Position numbers and translations under genes: made by a program
NCBI GenBank assembly: GCA_027886185.1
Contig: WOAB01000056.1
Span: forward strand, 5,704,001-5,768,000
Length of the DNA: 64,000 nucleotides
Direction: 5' to 3'
DNA from: Rheum nobile
Lineage: Eukaryota > Streptophyta > Magnoliopsida > Caryophyllales > Polygonaceae
The notes under the pieces: model-generated
Told to the model about the DNA's origin: nothing
The model's input: the letters and a program-made list of their open reading frames with translations, nothing else
The model's database searches: none
Shown here: positions 23,234-34,392 of the stretch, piece after piece
Numbering within the stretch: position 1 is the stretch's first letter
How the letters are laid out: each line of letters opens with the position of its first letter

Positions 23234-24617
23234 GAAGTTGGTATCAGAGCTTTCTTTTCAAAAATGTGTTCTTTCCGAGTTTTCAACTTGAGAATTTTTA
23301 TTCGTTGTGGTTGTGAACGATCGGGTGATCAGGAATCCTTGCTGTCAACCGTAGTGGGTTGTGGTGATAAGTAAGTATTGGTTGTTTGTGATGTTTTGTG
23401 CTAATGTTTGATATATTTTATATGTGATGTTTTGAGTTGTTAAATTATATTTATGGTGTGTTCCCTGGTAAGTGGGACGTGGTAGAGGTTTAAGGAGTAT
23501 GAGTGTGGTAGAGGATGAGGCCGTTATGCTTATCGTCAAGAGGTTGATGCAGGTAGTTTAGTAGTGATGATTTGGTATGATATTGTTGTGTGCTGTTGTT
23601 CTTGTTAGGGTTGAGCAGGACAGATTAAGCGCATTCAGATATGGTTGTGTTCTGAGATGAACTTTGATGGTAAGTCATAATTGTACAATCCTTGAGTACT
23701 GATGAGTGCTGATCAGGGAGACTACTACAGTTGATTTTGATCAGGCTATTGATGTTGGAGGCAGTAAGAAACAGAGGACTCAGTCTGCACCGGAAAAAGG
23801 GGGATTTCACGACTATGGGTTCGGCTGAGTTGAGAAGTAGAATGTGCAGGTTACTACAGGCGGATTGTGGCAGGGTACGTAAGACTTAAGAATTTTGAAT
23901 GGGATGGGAGATGTCAGGAACGAGTTTTGAAGAACTCAGGAAGTGTTTGATTGGTGCGTCAGTGTTAGTGTTACTATAGAAAACATAAGGATTTATTAAT
24001 TACAGTGATGTGTCTAAGCAGGACCTGGGTTGTGTTTTAATGCAGAATGGGAAGGTCATTGTATATGCTTTTCGTCAGCTCAAATTGTATAAGAGAGAGT
24101 TGAACATGAGATACGGATGGCTGCTAGAATTGATTAAGGATTATGAGAAGATATTGTGTATCAATCAGAAAGGGCTAATGTGGTAGTTGATGTTTTGAGT
24201 AGGAAGTTGACTCTCGAGTACGGTTGCGTGCTTATCAGTTCTGCCAGAGTTGCAACAAGAATTGTGCGAGGTGAGATTGAGATTGGTCTGAGAAGGAAAT
24301 GATGCAGTTGAATGTAATGGAAATTCAATCAGCATTGATAGAGTTGATCCAAGAGAAAAAATAGCAAGATTCTGTGTTGAACAAGATATGCAGTAAGATT
24401 GCTCAGGGCAGAGTGCTAGATTTTTGTTCAGGAGGATGGAATACCGTGATTTCAGAATCGGTTATGTGTGCCAGTTGATAAAGAGATTAGGGAATGGATT
24501 CTCAAGGAAGGTCATTTTTCGGCAAGTACTGTACATTCTGGGTCAGTCAAGCGAGGCAGATATCCGAACCTGTTTGATTCTAGTTTCGAGGACGAAACTC
24601 CTATAAGGGGGGGAGAA
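23234..24617 (+). mobile_element. Internal region with decayed pol
   Basis: 1384 bp. Primer site TGGTATCAGAGC at 23239-23250 and purine tract AAGGGGGGGAGAA at 24605-24617. Between them are RNase H pieces (about 23925-24220) with LGCVLMQNGKVI and the same RELNMRY junction as at 15331, and the terminal FEDET segment at about 24583. More frame breaks are present than in the 14334-15797 region. No complete gene remains. Confidence 0.85.
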
Positions 24618-27600
24618 TGAAATACCCCAAAGATTATAATTATGGAAAAATGGTAAATAAAATTTTTGGATCCCTTAAAAATCAAAAGAGGGAAAAGAAA
24701 TCAGAAATTGGGGCATAAAACCCCCTTCGGTCTTCTTCGTTCAGAGCGACCTTGCCTTCTTCTCCATGTGAGCTGCTCGTTCCCGTCGATGGACACCACC
24801 TCTGAATCCTGCCGGTCGCCACCTTCCCTCCTTGGTTCGGGTCGCGACGAGCTGGTGCGAGCCGCGGAGAATGGTGAGCTCAACCCAGCAACCCAGATCC
24901 CGTGAGAGCTGCGGTTGTTCGTCGCTGTTGCGGTTCGCCGCCGCTGCTGTTCGTTCCGGCGAGGAGCCACGAGCTGCTGCCGTGACGCCGCCTCTACTGT
25001 ACAACTGTTGTTGTTGTCGCGTGTTGCTGCTGCTGTTGTGCTCTTCTGCCGCTGCTGCTGTTGCACTTTTGGCGACGAGGAGCCAGTCTCGGCGACGAAG
25101 ACACCTCCGGTGAGATTTGGATGAATTGCAGGGGGCGGTGGACAGCCATAAATTTTGTTTTGGGCTGAGGTATGGGTACGTGAATTTTGGGTGTTTGATT
25201 TCAACTTTTTGGGAAATTTTGGACTGATTTTTGGTTGGTACTGTGCAGCTTGTGATTTTGGGAATTTGGGGTTGAATTTGGATGTGATTTGGCCTAATTA
25301 ATTAGGTATGATTAGGGTTTGAATTTGGGGGGTTTGTTCGTAGTGGATTTGTATGGGTTAATTAACGCCAGGGATTTGCTCGGATTGATTTTCGCAGGTT
25401 CGTTCGAGTTGGTTGGAGATCCCTGAGGTCGTGGTTGTCGAGTTTGAGGCAAGATAAATCTTGCTAACCCTTCGTATATTTTATAAAATTACTTTTGTCC
25501 CTATATTGATTCAGTAATTGATTTAGCCTTGCCTGAGTAAATTAATTTGGACTATTAGCTGTGAATTTGCTTGGTTGAATATGTGTGTGCGTGTGTTTGA
25601 GTAATTGTCTCTTGGCGGATATTGGTTGTAACTGCTGGTTGCCGTTGATTGTTGTGGATCGATTGATTGTGTGAGTAATCAGTGGTTCTGTGATTGGATA
25701 TTTATTGTTTGTTTGGTTGTTGTTTTGTTGACGGATATCAGTTATGTGTTTTGTTATTATTTATGTGCTGGGTTATTGGTTTTGTGCGGAACCTAGTTGA
25801 ATGGTTGGTTGTTGTTGCCTCGTATCGTGTGCAATTAAATGTTGACGTGGTAGTCAATTGTGACTAAATGTGATTGATTGTTGTTGATAGTGTTTGTTGA
25901 CACTTGTGTGCGTGTGTTGGGTTGTGTATGTCGACACCTGTGTGTGTTGGAGGATGTGTGTTAATATGTGTGCGTGCCGGCAGTTGTATGTTGGGATTGT
26001 GCGTTTGTGTGTGAATGTTTGTGTGTGAATGTGTGTATGCTGGGATTGACTGATGTGGATTGATTGTTGTTGTTTGATTGTGGCGGATTGATTGTTATGG
26101 ATTGATAGTTGTGGACTGATTGTCGTGGATTGATTGGATTCTTGATTTTAAAGTTTCTTGGTTGAATATATATATATGTGTGAAAATGTGTTAATAGAGG
26201 TCGTGTGTAATAATTGATTGGTTGTCGGTGTGGTGGTTGGATTGTTGTTAATTGGAGGTCGATGGGCCAAGGGTTGGAATGGATTTCACCCAACCGCGTA
26301 GGGTATACAAGGTATACGCCTACGTCGTTAAGGGCCAAGGATTTGAAAGGGATTTCACCAAACCGCGTAGGGTATACAAGGTATACGCCTACGTCGTTAA
26401 GGGCCGAAGGTAGGAATGGATTCCACCAAACCGCGTAGGGTTTACGCCTATGTCGTTAAGGGCCAAGGGTTGAAATTGAATTGGAGGTCGAAGGGCCAGG
26501 TGATGATAGACTCACCAAACCGCACAGGGTAATCAAGGTATACGCCTACGTCGTTAAGGGCCAAGGGTTGGAATGGATTGGAGGTTGAATTGGAGATGTG
26601 TTGGAGTCGTTTGTGTTTCAGTGTTGAGTTATATTATTGTTTGATTACAATTGGTTGAGTGTTGTGATATCTATTATGTGTTGAATGTTGGTTGCGAACT
26701 GATTAAGTGATTTTGTGTTGAATGTTGGTTGTGTACCTGAGTAAGTGATTTTGTGATGATATTGACTGTGTGCTTGATTAAGTGGTTGTGTTGGCGAAGA
26801 TTGATTGTGTGTTTTGGTTATTGGTTTTATGTTGGATATTGATTATTGGCTAGTGACTTATCGTTCAATATTAGTTCTTTATGAGGTGGATTTCTGTTGG
26901 TATGGTTGTTTATGGTAACTAGTGGATTATGAAGGTTAGTTGCGTTGATTGTTATTAGTTGTGGTTGTGGGTCATTGTTGGCCATTGGTTGTGGTTGTGA
27001 ATTTACGTGTGCTATAGTGATTGATTGTAACTAATCAAGGTTATGAACCTGAGTTGATTGAAAGTTGAATTGAACATATTAGCATAGTGAAGAACTGAAT
27101 AAAGATGAGAAATGAATTGTTATGTGATAATGTGCGTATAGGTTTGAGATGTGGTTGGTTGGTCGGAGTGATATTGGTTAAGTATAGTTATATATATATT
27201 GTGTGGTAGGTTGTTGTTTGACATGATTGGATTGTCGTGACAATGCTATGTGTTTTTAAACTGTTTTGACTTGAGGAGTCTTGCCAGTCTTTCAAAAGAC
27301 TGACCAGCTTCGGTTTACGTGCCGCAGTTGGATGGGGTATCGGGTCCCCCAGTCAATCTGGCTTTGCAGATTTAGCGCCAGCAAGGAGGATCCTGATCAC
27401 CGTCGGTTTTGGGTCGAAGGCTCTACTTTTGGTTTTGGACTTTGACTTGGTTGTACGTATCGTTTTGGTTTTGGACCTTGAAGTGGTCGAACTTGTTGTA
27501 TTGGTTTCTGGTTTGTAAATTGTTGTATTTTCTGCACGTTAAGTTTGATTGTGATTTCAAACTCTTGACAGGTTTTACAGGTTTTCCGCTGTGCTGCTTT

Positions 27601-27705
27601 TGATATTATATATATGGGTTATGTTTTGCATTTTTTTTCTTTTCACCCGCCTTATAATCCTTTCGGATTATGGAACTGTAGCACCACTAGCCTGGGGGTG
27701 TTACA
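24618..27705 (+). mobile_element. 3' LTR of the 20149-27705 element
   Basis: 3088 bp, matching 20149-23233 throughout, with the same repeat cluster (26264-26570) and end hairpin (27654-27671). It ends GTTACA at 27705, directly before the TGTAT duplication. Confidence 0.92.
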
Positions 27706-30700
27706 TGTATGACGATACAGATTTACTGTTTATTGCATGTACAATTATTTCACAAAAACTATTACTCCATCCGTTCACTATTAGATATCCTTTTAGATTT
27801 TAGAATTTATTCAAAAATATTTGTTATTTTAGGATTTCAAGGACATATCACATATAAATCACAAAATTTGTATTGGAACTTGGTTATGTTAAATTTTGTT
27901 TCTCCGTCTATTGATTCAAAAGGGTCGTGACTGGTGAGTGACTAAATTGCAAAAAAAAAATTGCTTTTTAAAATATGTTTAATGACTTTCTTAATATATA
28001 TATATATATATATATGTGTAAAACTTACAAGAATAAGTAAAGGGTTTGACATTATCACTTTTGAAGATACTTTAGATTGATGATCAAATGAATGAGAGTC
28101 TTGACACCAATATATAATAAATACCATAATGATATTTTATTACATGTAGATATAAGAAATCTCTCTTTAATAAGAAGGGCATAAAAGAACAAAACATGAA
28201 ACCAATCATTTATTTTTTAGTAGGTGTATCACTCATAGGTTTATCTTATTGATCTGTGATAAACAACTGTTGGTTGCATCTATTAACCAACCATAGGCAC
28301 GCGGGCAACACGGTTTTGACCATTCAAAAAAACCCAGACTCGGTTGCAACAAAAATCTCCAGTTCCAGCGCCTCATGGCCGCAACAACAAAGCTCTTACA
28401 TTCGGGTTCTCCGCCTCTATTATTGCCTTTGCTTTGGCCCCGTCTTTTCCCACCAGCTCCGGCCACCTACTCTTCCCTATAGACATTTTAAAAATATAAA
28501 ATATCAATTAATCCAACCTATATATAAGAATTTGATTAAATTGATTATGTACTAGAAGAAGGTTTAGGGTGCATGCATGGTCCTTGACAACACATTGAGC
28601 CGGTGCAAGAAAGGCATGACGGGTAAGTATATTGATGTCTCGGCATTTATATATATTTTCTTGATTAATTTTTCTTTTGGTTGATTTCTCCATTGTTGAT
28701 CTTCATACTTGTTTATATAGGCACCAATAATGTGTTTGACCTTTTGATGTTGTGTTTGAATATGCATGAATGGAATTGAATGAAAATATTCATCAAATCG
28801 CATCCTTCATAAAAAATATGCATGAATGTGTTTGACCTTTTGATGTTGTGTAGCCTTAACTTGTGCAATGTACATAGTCCATTAAGTGTTTCATGAAATA
28901 AATACATTCTATCAAATTAATGCCCTAATATAAACTCCATAATTGGCCAAACCTTTTCTTAATTAAACAAAAACACAAATTACCTTTTTATAGATTTGAT
29001 CAAACCATTTAAAACATTGAATTAGGAGAACAAAATAGTTTTTTGCAAAAAGAAAAATGGTAACCGTATTGCTCGAAAGAAATTTTATTGAGAAAGGATC
29101 AAGCCGATTCCTGAAATGGTTGCTTCATTACATTTGCGGATTACCAGGTATAAAACTTCAATAAAATTATTAATGTAATACTCGAGATTTTTTTTGTAGA
29201 AAACGAGTTTGGGTTTACTTACAATTTTGTTCTAACTTATTCTGGTGGAGTCAATATATTTTATGTTTATTATAATTATAATTGATTTCATGACTTCAGA
29301 ATTTGAGATTTTGTCCGTTTCGTGGAATAAAGGAAATTGATAATCTCGGGTGTTATGATTCTAGTGAATGTTTTCCATATGAAGTTATGTATTTTTAGGG
29401 GGGATAGGTGTCTAAGATGAGGAGTTCTATGTAGAGTTGGGATTATGAGGTTGAATATGGGATCTTGTTGATTTGACGAAAACATTATCGTCATACGATA
29501 ATTTTTATACAAGACGGTTCTCTATATTCATTTTGGGAATATGAATCTTTACAATTTTGGTAATTATATGTGGAGGTAAAAGTTTTTGGAGGTTGAGGAT
29601 ATTTCATTTACGATCTGTTGTAATGAAGTGAGATACGTTAAGATTGATATTGATGTTATTAAAATATGGTTGGAGTATACAATTTTGAATCCAACGGTCA
29701 TTCAGATTTTGATTGTATTTCCATTCCTGAGCTCCCAAAATATGCCTTTATTAAATGTCTCCCGAATGTGGAGTAATCATGTAAATTGTCATGATTGTTT
29801 TGATTTCTTTTTATAAGAAAATATATGAGAGGATCAAGTAATCATACGAACTAACATATTGTCTAGTTCAATATGAATGTTCTATAAGAGTTTCATTTGT
29901 AAATATATTTTTAAAATTTTTTGCTTTTTATAATCTTATTCCTCTATCGGACTTTGGATGATAAATATCCATGTGTATAAATTGGATTTTTGATTTTCAA
30001 GAAGAATGATTTTTTTTTAAAGATGGCCCTCTTTAATATGATCAACATATATCAACCGTCTTTTTTTGTAAAACATGTATAAACACAATAAGAAATATAC
30101 TTACGAAGTTATTATACAGTAGTTTCATACTTTATAATATATATTTTTTTTCAATAAGTGGGTATAAAAATTAAATAATTATATTTGTAGCATGTAGGGG
30201 GTCCAATTCATTTATAGTTAAAATTAAGGAAATGTATGAATACTAGATTTACTCTTTATTGTTTGTACAATTATTTCACAAAAATTATTACTCCATCCGT
30301 TCACTATTATATATCCTTTAGACTTTAGAATTTATTCATAAATATTTGTCCTTTTAGGATTTCAAGGAAATATATCACATATAAATCATAAAATTTGTAT
30401 TGGAACTTGGTTATGTTAAATTTTCTTTATCCATCTATTGATTCTAAAGGGCGGTGACGGGTGAGTGATTAAATTGCGGAAAAATAGATTTTTTAAATAT
30501 ATTTAATAACTTTCTTAATATATATATATATATATTTAAAACATAAAAGAACAAGTAAAGGGTTTGACGTTATCACTTTTGAAGATACTTTAGATTGATG
30601 ATCAAATGAATGAGTCTTGACACCAATGTATAATAAATACCACAATGATATTTTATTACGTGTAGATATAAGATATCTCTCTTTAATAAGAAGGACATAG

Positions 30701-30815
30701 AAGAAAAAAAACATGTGTATTGAAGAATAGGAAACCGATCATTTATTTTTTAGTAGGTGTATCACTCGTAGGTTTATCTTATTGATATGTGATAAACAAC
30801 TGTTGGTTGCATCCA
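27706..30815 (-). repeat. Inhibitor array unit 1, right part
   Basis: Host segment: rest of the 3' flank of A2 (27706-28282), gene A2 (28283-28486), A2 upstream region (28487 to about 29930) and the 3' flank of B2 (about 29930-30815). The two 3' flanks are diverged copies of each other, which shows the unit is an old gene duplication. I see no other gene in the 1.4 kb upstream of A2. Confidence 0.88.
28283..28486 (-). pseudogene. Inhibitor gene A2 with nonsense codon 38
   Basis: Same length and start as A1. The codon for Gly38 is TGA instead of GGA, which stops translation six codons before the Asp of the reactive site. Only one other amino-acid change from A1 was noted (Ile33 to Leu). The upstream TATA box is kept at 28712-28719, and part of the upstream region is locally rearranged (28811-28851). 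Expression could yield only a loop-less fragment. Confidence 0.82.
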
Positions 30816-30990
30816 TTAACCAACCATAGGCACACGGGCAACACGGTTTTGACCATTCAAAAAAACCCACACTCGGTTGCAACAAACATCTCCGGTTCCA
30901 GCGTCTCCTGGCTGCAACAATATAGCTCTTACATTCAAGTTATCCTTCTCTATCGTCGCCTTTGCTTCCGTCCCCTCTTTTCCCACCAGC
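30816..30990 (-). pseudogene. Type-B inhibitor copy B2, 5'-truncated
   Basis: An open reading frame from the ELVG leucine to the normal stop at 30816: VGKEG near the start, the loop TGDVCC, then NRVWVFLNGQ and the VPMVG end. No stop or frameshift was found, but the first ten codons of the A gene, including WPE and the start, are replaced by AT-rich sequence (TATATATA). With no start or clear splice donor nearby it is probably dead, though the open frame invites a check for a distant exon. Confidence 0.78.
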
Positions 30991-31267
30991 TATATATATA
31001 CTTACGGAGGATCAAGTAATCCTATTCCTCTATTGGACTTTAAATGATAAATGTCCATGTGTATAAAATGGGATTTTTGATTTTCAAGAAGAATGCTTTA
31101 AAAAAAAAAAAGATGGTCCTCTTTTATATGATCAACATATATCAACCTTCTTTTTTTTGGTAAAACATGTATAAACGCAATACGAATAATACTTACGGAG
31201 TTATTATACCGTAATTTCATACTTTACAATATAGATTTTTTTTCAATAAGTGAGTATAAAAATTAAG
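30991..31267 (-). repeat. Array unit 2, first part of the 3' flank of A3
   Basis: AT-rich host sequence matching 19814-20148 and 47670-47945. It ends with TTAAG, the target duplication of the solo LTR that follows. Confidence 0.85.
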
Positions 31268-34200
31268 TGAAATACCCCAAATAAAATAATAATGACATTT
31301 TGATAAATTAATTAAGGAAATTTGTTATAAGGGGAAAAATGGAAATTTGGGGATAAAAATCCCTAACTCCCTCCAAGTGGCTCTCTCTCTCCCGTATGCC
31401 TTCTTCACGAGCAGCCCGCTTCAGCTCCTTCCTCCCGATTTCTTCCCTGTGCGCGAGCTCCGGTGCCGAGCTCTCTCTTTCTCCGGCGAGCCAAGCTACT
31501 CCGCGCGGTTCCTCCTCCTTCCCTGCCGTCGTGGGTGCTGTTCGGGTTCGCTGCTGCTCGTCTCGTTCGTGGTTGCTGTCGTGCCGAGTGCTGCGAGCTG
31601 CTGCAGTCCATCGTTGAGCCCTCTTCCGGCGTCGGGAGCTCTCTTTCCGGCGAAGACCAAGTGGGAACGAAGAGGTAAGGTGATGTTTGGTTTGGGTTTG
31701 CTTGGGGTTAATTTGGACTGAAATTTCTTTGCTGAATTTTTTGGGTGTGTGTCCGAATTGGAGCTGTGCAGCTGCGGTTTTGTGTTGTTGTTGTGGTTCC
31801 GGCGACGAGGAGCCTCTTTCCGGTGACTACCGCTTGGTTGTCGTCAAGGTGAGCTTGAGTTAGGTTAATTTCGGTTTGCTGAATTTTATGTGTTCGAATT
31901 GATATTGGGTATGTGGTTCGAATTGATGTTGTATGGGGGTCCGAATTGATGTTGAATTGTTCTTTGTGGACAGTTGAGGAGCAAATTCGTGAGTTGTTGG
32001 ACTGATTTTGTGTGTGTGGGGTTGCTGAATTTTGTGAAGGTATTATTAGGGTTTGAATTTGGGGGTTTTTGCTGAGTTGATTATTTTGAAGTATTTGAGC
32101 CGAATTTGGTTATATATGGTTTGTACAACAAATGCATGAATTTGGAATATTTGAGATTGGATTGATTAGGGTATTTTGGCCTAATTAATTAAGGGTTTGA
32201 TTTTAGGGTTTTGAATTGGGGTTTTATTTGGTTGTGGATTTGTATGAGTTAATTAATGCCAGAGATTTGCTCGGATTGATTTCGCAAGTTCGTTCGAGTG
32301 GTTTGGAGACCTCTGGGGTCGTTGCGGTTCGACTTGAGGCAAGAGGATCCTTGCTAACTTATATTTTTTATATAAATTGATTTACGCTTAATTTATTTCA
32401 TAATTAAGTTACCGTTGCTTGGTTGAAAATGGGTGTGTGTGTGTGCGTTAGTATTTTGTCTCGTATCGTGTTGAATAAATGTTGACGTGGTAGTCAATTG
32501 TGACTAAATGTGATTGATTGTTGTTGATAGTGTTTGTTGACACTTGTGTGTGTGTGTTGGGTTGTGTATGTCGACACCTGTGTGTGTTGGTGGTTGTGTG
32601 TTAAATTGTGTGCGTGCTGATAGTTGTATGCTGGGATTGTGCGTTTGTGTGTGAATGTGTGTATGCTGGGATTGACTGATGTGGATTGATTGTTGCTGTT
32701 TGATTGTGACGGATTGGTGTTGTGGATTGATTGTCGTGGATTGATTGGATTACTGATTTTAAAGTTTTATGGTTGAATATGTATATATATGTGTGATATG
32801 TGTTAATCATTGTCGTGTGTAATAATTGATTGGGTGTCGGTGTGGTGATGGTTAGTTATGGAGCCGGGGTGAGGGTGTGACCTCATCCGACCGCGTGAGG
32901 GTGTGACCTCCGTTGGTTAAGGCTAGGGTGGATGGTTGAAAGTCTCATCCGGTGGTGGGTTGGATTGGAGGTGTTGGTTGGTTACCTTGTGTCGTGTTTG
33001 ATTGGATGTTGGTGTGATAGTTGATTGTAACTAATTGTGAGCTTGGTTTCCCACTTTAAGGGTGCGGGCCAACATGGAATAGGTTGGGACTGGGCGGCAT
33101 CGGAAGGGGTGACTGGTCCAGGTCCTCCATGGTTGGTTTCTCACTTTAAGGGTGCGGGCCAACACGGGATAGGTTGGGACTGGGCGGCGCCAGTTTCTTT
33201 CCCACCTTGAGGGTGCGGAGCACGGGGTGGCTGGTCCAGGTCCTCCATGGTTGTTTTCCCACCTTGCGGGTGCGGGGCAACATGGGATAGGTCGGGGCGT
33301 TGATCGTCTCACCCGTTTGCTTGATAGTTGTGTGTGATTGGCTGTTGTGTGTGATTAGTTGTTGTGTGTGTTGGCAAATTGTGTATGTGTTGGATTGTGC
33401 GTGTTGACATTTGTGTGTGATTGGCTGTTGTGTGTGATTGGTTGTGTGTGATTGGCTGTTGGGTGTGATTGGTTGTTGTGTGTGTGTTGACAGTTGTGTG
33501 TATTGACCTTTGTTGTGTTGGCAGTTGTATGAGTTGGATTGTGTGTTGACAGTTGTGGGCGTTGACAGTTGTGTGTGTTGACATTTGTGTGTAGTGACAA
33601 TAGTGAGTTTGGTATGTTTGGTTAGCCTTGGTTACATGTTAGTAGTAAGATATATATATATATATATATGTTTTGTAAGTTGATAATTGATGTGTTAATA
33701 ATAGAGAAATTAGATTTGGATCGTTATATTCGTTTATGCTTGAGATGAGATTGAGGTTGGATTGAAGAGGTTAGTATAGGGTAGAGTTGTATAAGGATGT
33801 GTAATGGTTGATTTATGTGATAAGGTGTGCTTGTGTTTTGACGCGTGATTTATATTGATTGGTCAGTATGATATTGTATATATTATATATATTGATTGGC
33901 ATATTGTTGGTATTATCTGATTGTGGTGATAAATCTTTGGATTTTAACTGTTTTGGCTTGGCTAGTCTTGCCATAGTCTTTCACGAGACTGACCAACTGC
34001 GGTCTACGTGTCGTGGTTGGCTGGGGTATCGGGTCCCCCAGTCAATCAGGCTTTTCAGGTTTAGCGCCAGCAAGGAGGATTCTCATCACCGTCGGTTTTG
34101 GGTCGAAGGCTCTACTTTTGGTTTTGGACTTGACTTGGTTGTACGTATCGTTTTGGTTTTGGACCTTGAAGTGGTCGAACTTGTTGTATTGGTTTTGGTT

Positions 34201-34392
34201 TGTAAATTGTTGTATTTCAGTATGTTAAGTTGTTTGTGGTTTCAAACTCTGGACAGGTTTTATAGGTTTTCCGCTGCTGCTTTTGATATATGTTATATAT
34301 ATATGGGTTATGTTTTGCAAAATTTTTCTTTACCCGCCTTATAATCCTTCTGGATTATGACACTGTAACACCACTGGCCTGGGGGTGTTACA
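31268..34392 (+). mobile_element. Solo LTR (3.1 kb), TSD TTAAG
   Basis: A single LTR from TGAAATACCCC to GTTACA, flanked on both sides by TTAAG (31263-31267 and 34393-34397). The unoccupied sequence in other array units reads AAATTAAGTAAC, confirming the insertion point. A lone LTR with its duplication is the usual result of recombination between the two LTRs of a full element. It contains a GC-rich block (31390-31680), repeats of about 100 bp (33038-33300) and TG/GTT repeats (33310-33600). Confidence 0.93.

Larger units (their letters stand above)
20149..27705 (+). mobile_element. Complete non-autonomous LTR retrotransposon (7.6 kb), TSD TGTAT
   Basis: TGTAT flanks both ends (20144-20148 and 27706-27710). 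LTRs are 20149-23233 and 24618-27705. The 1384-bp internal region has the Met-tRNA primer site (23239) and a strong purine tract (24605-24617). It belongs to the same family as 11183-18963 but to a different LTR subtype, with its own GC-rich block and its own tandem repeat. The insertion is in the 3' flank of gene A2. Confidence 0.94.
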
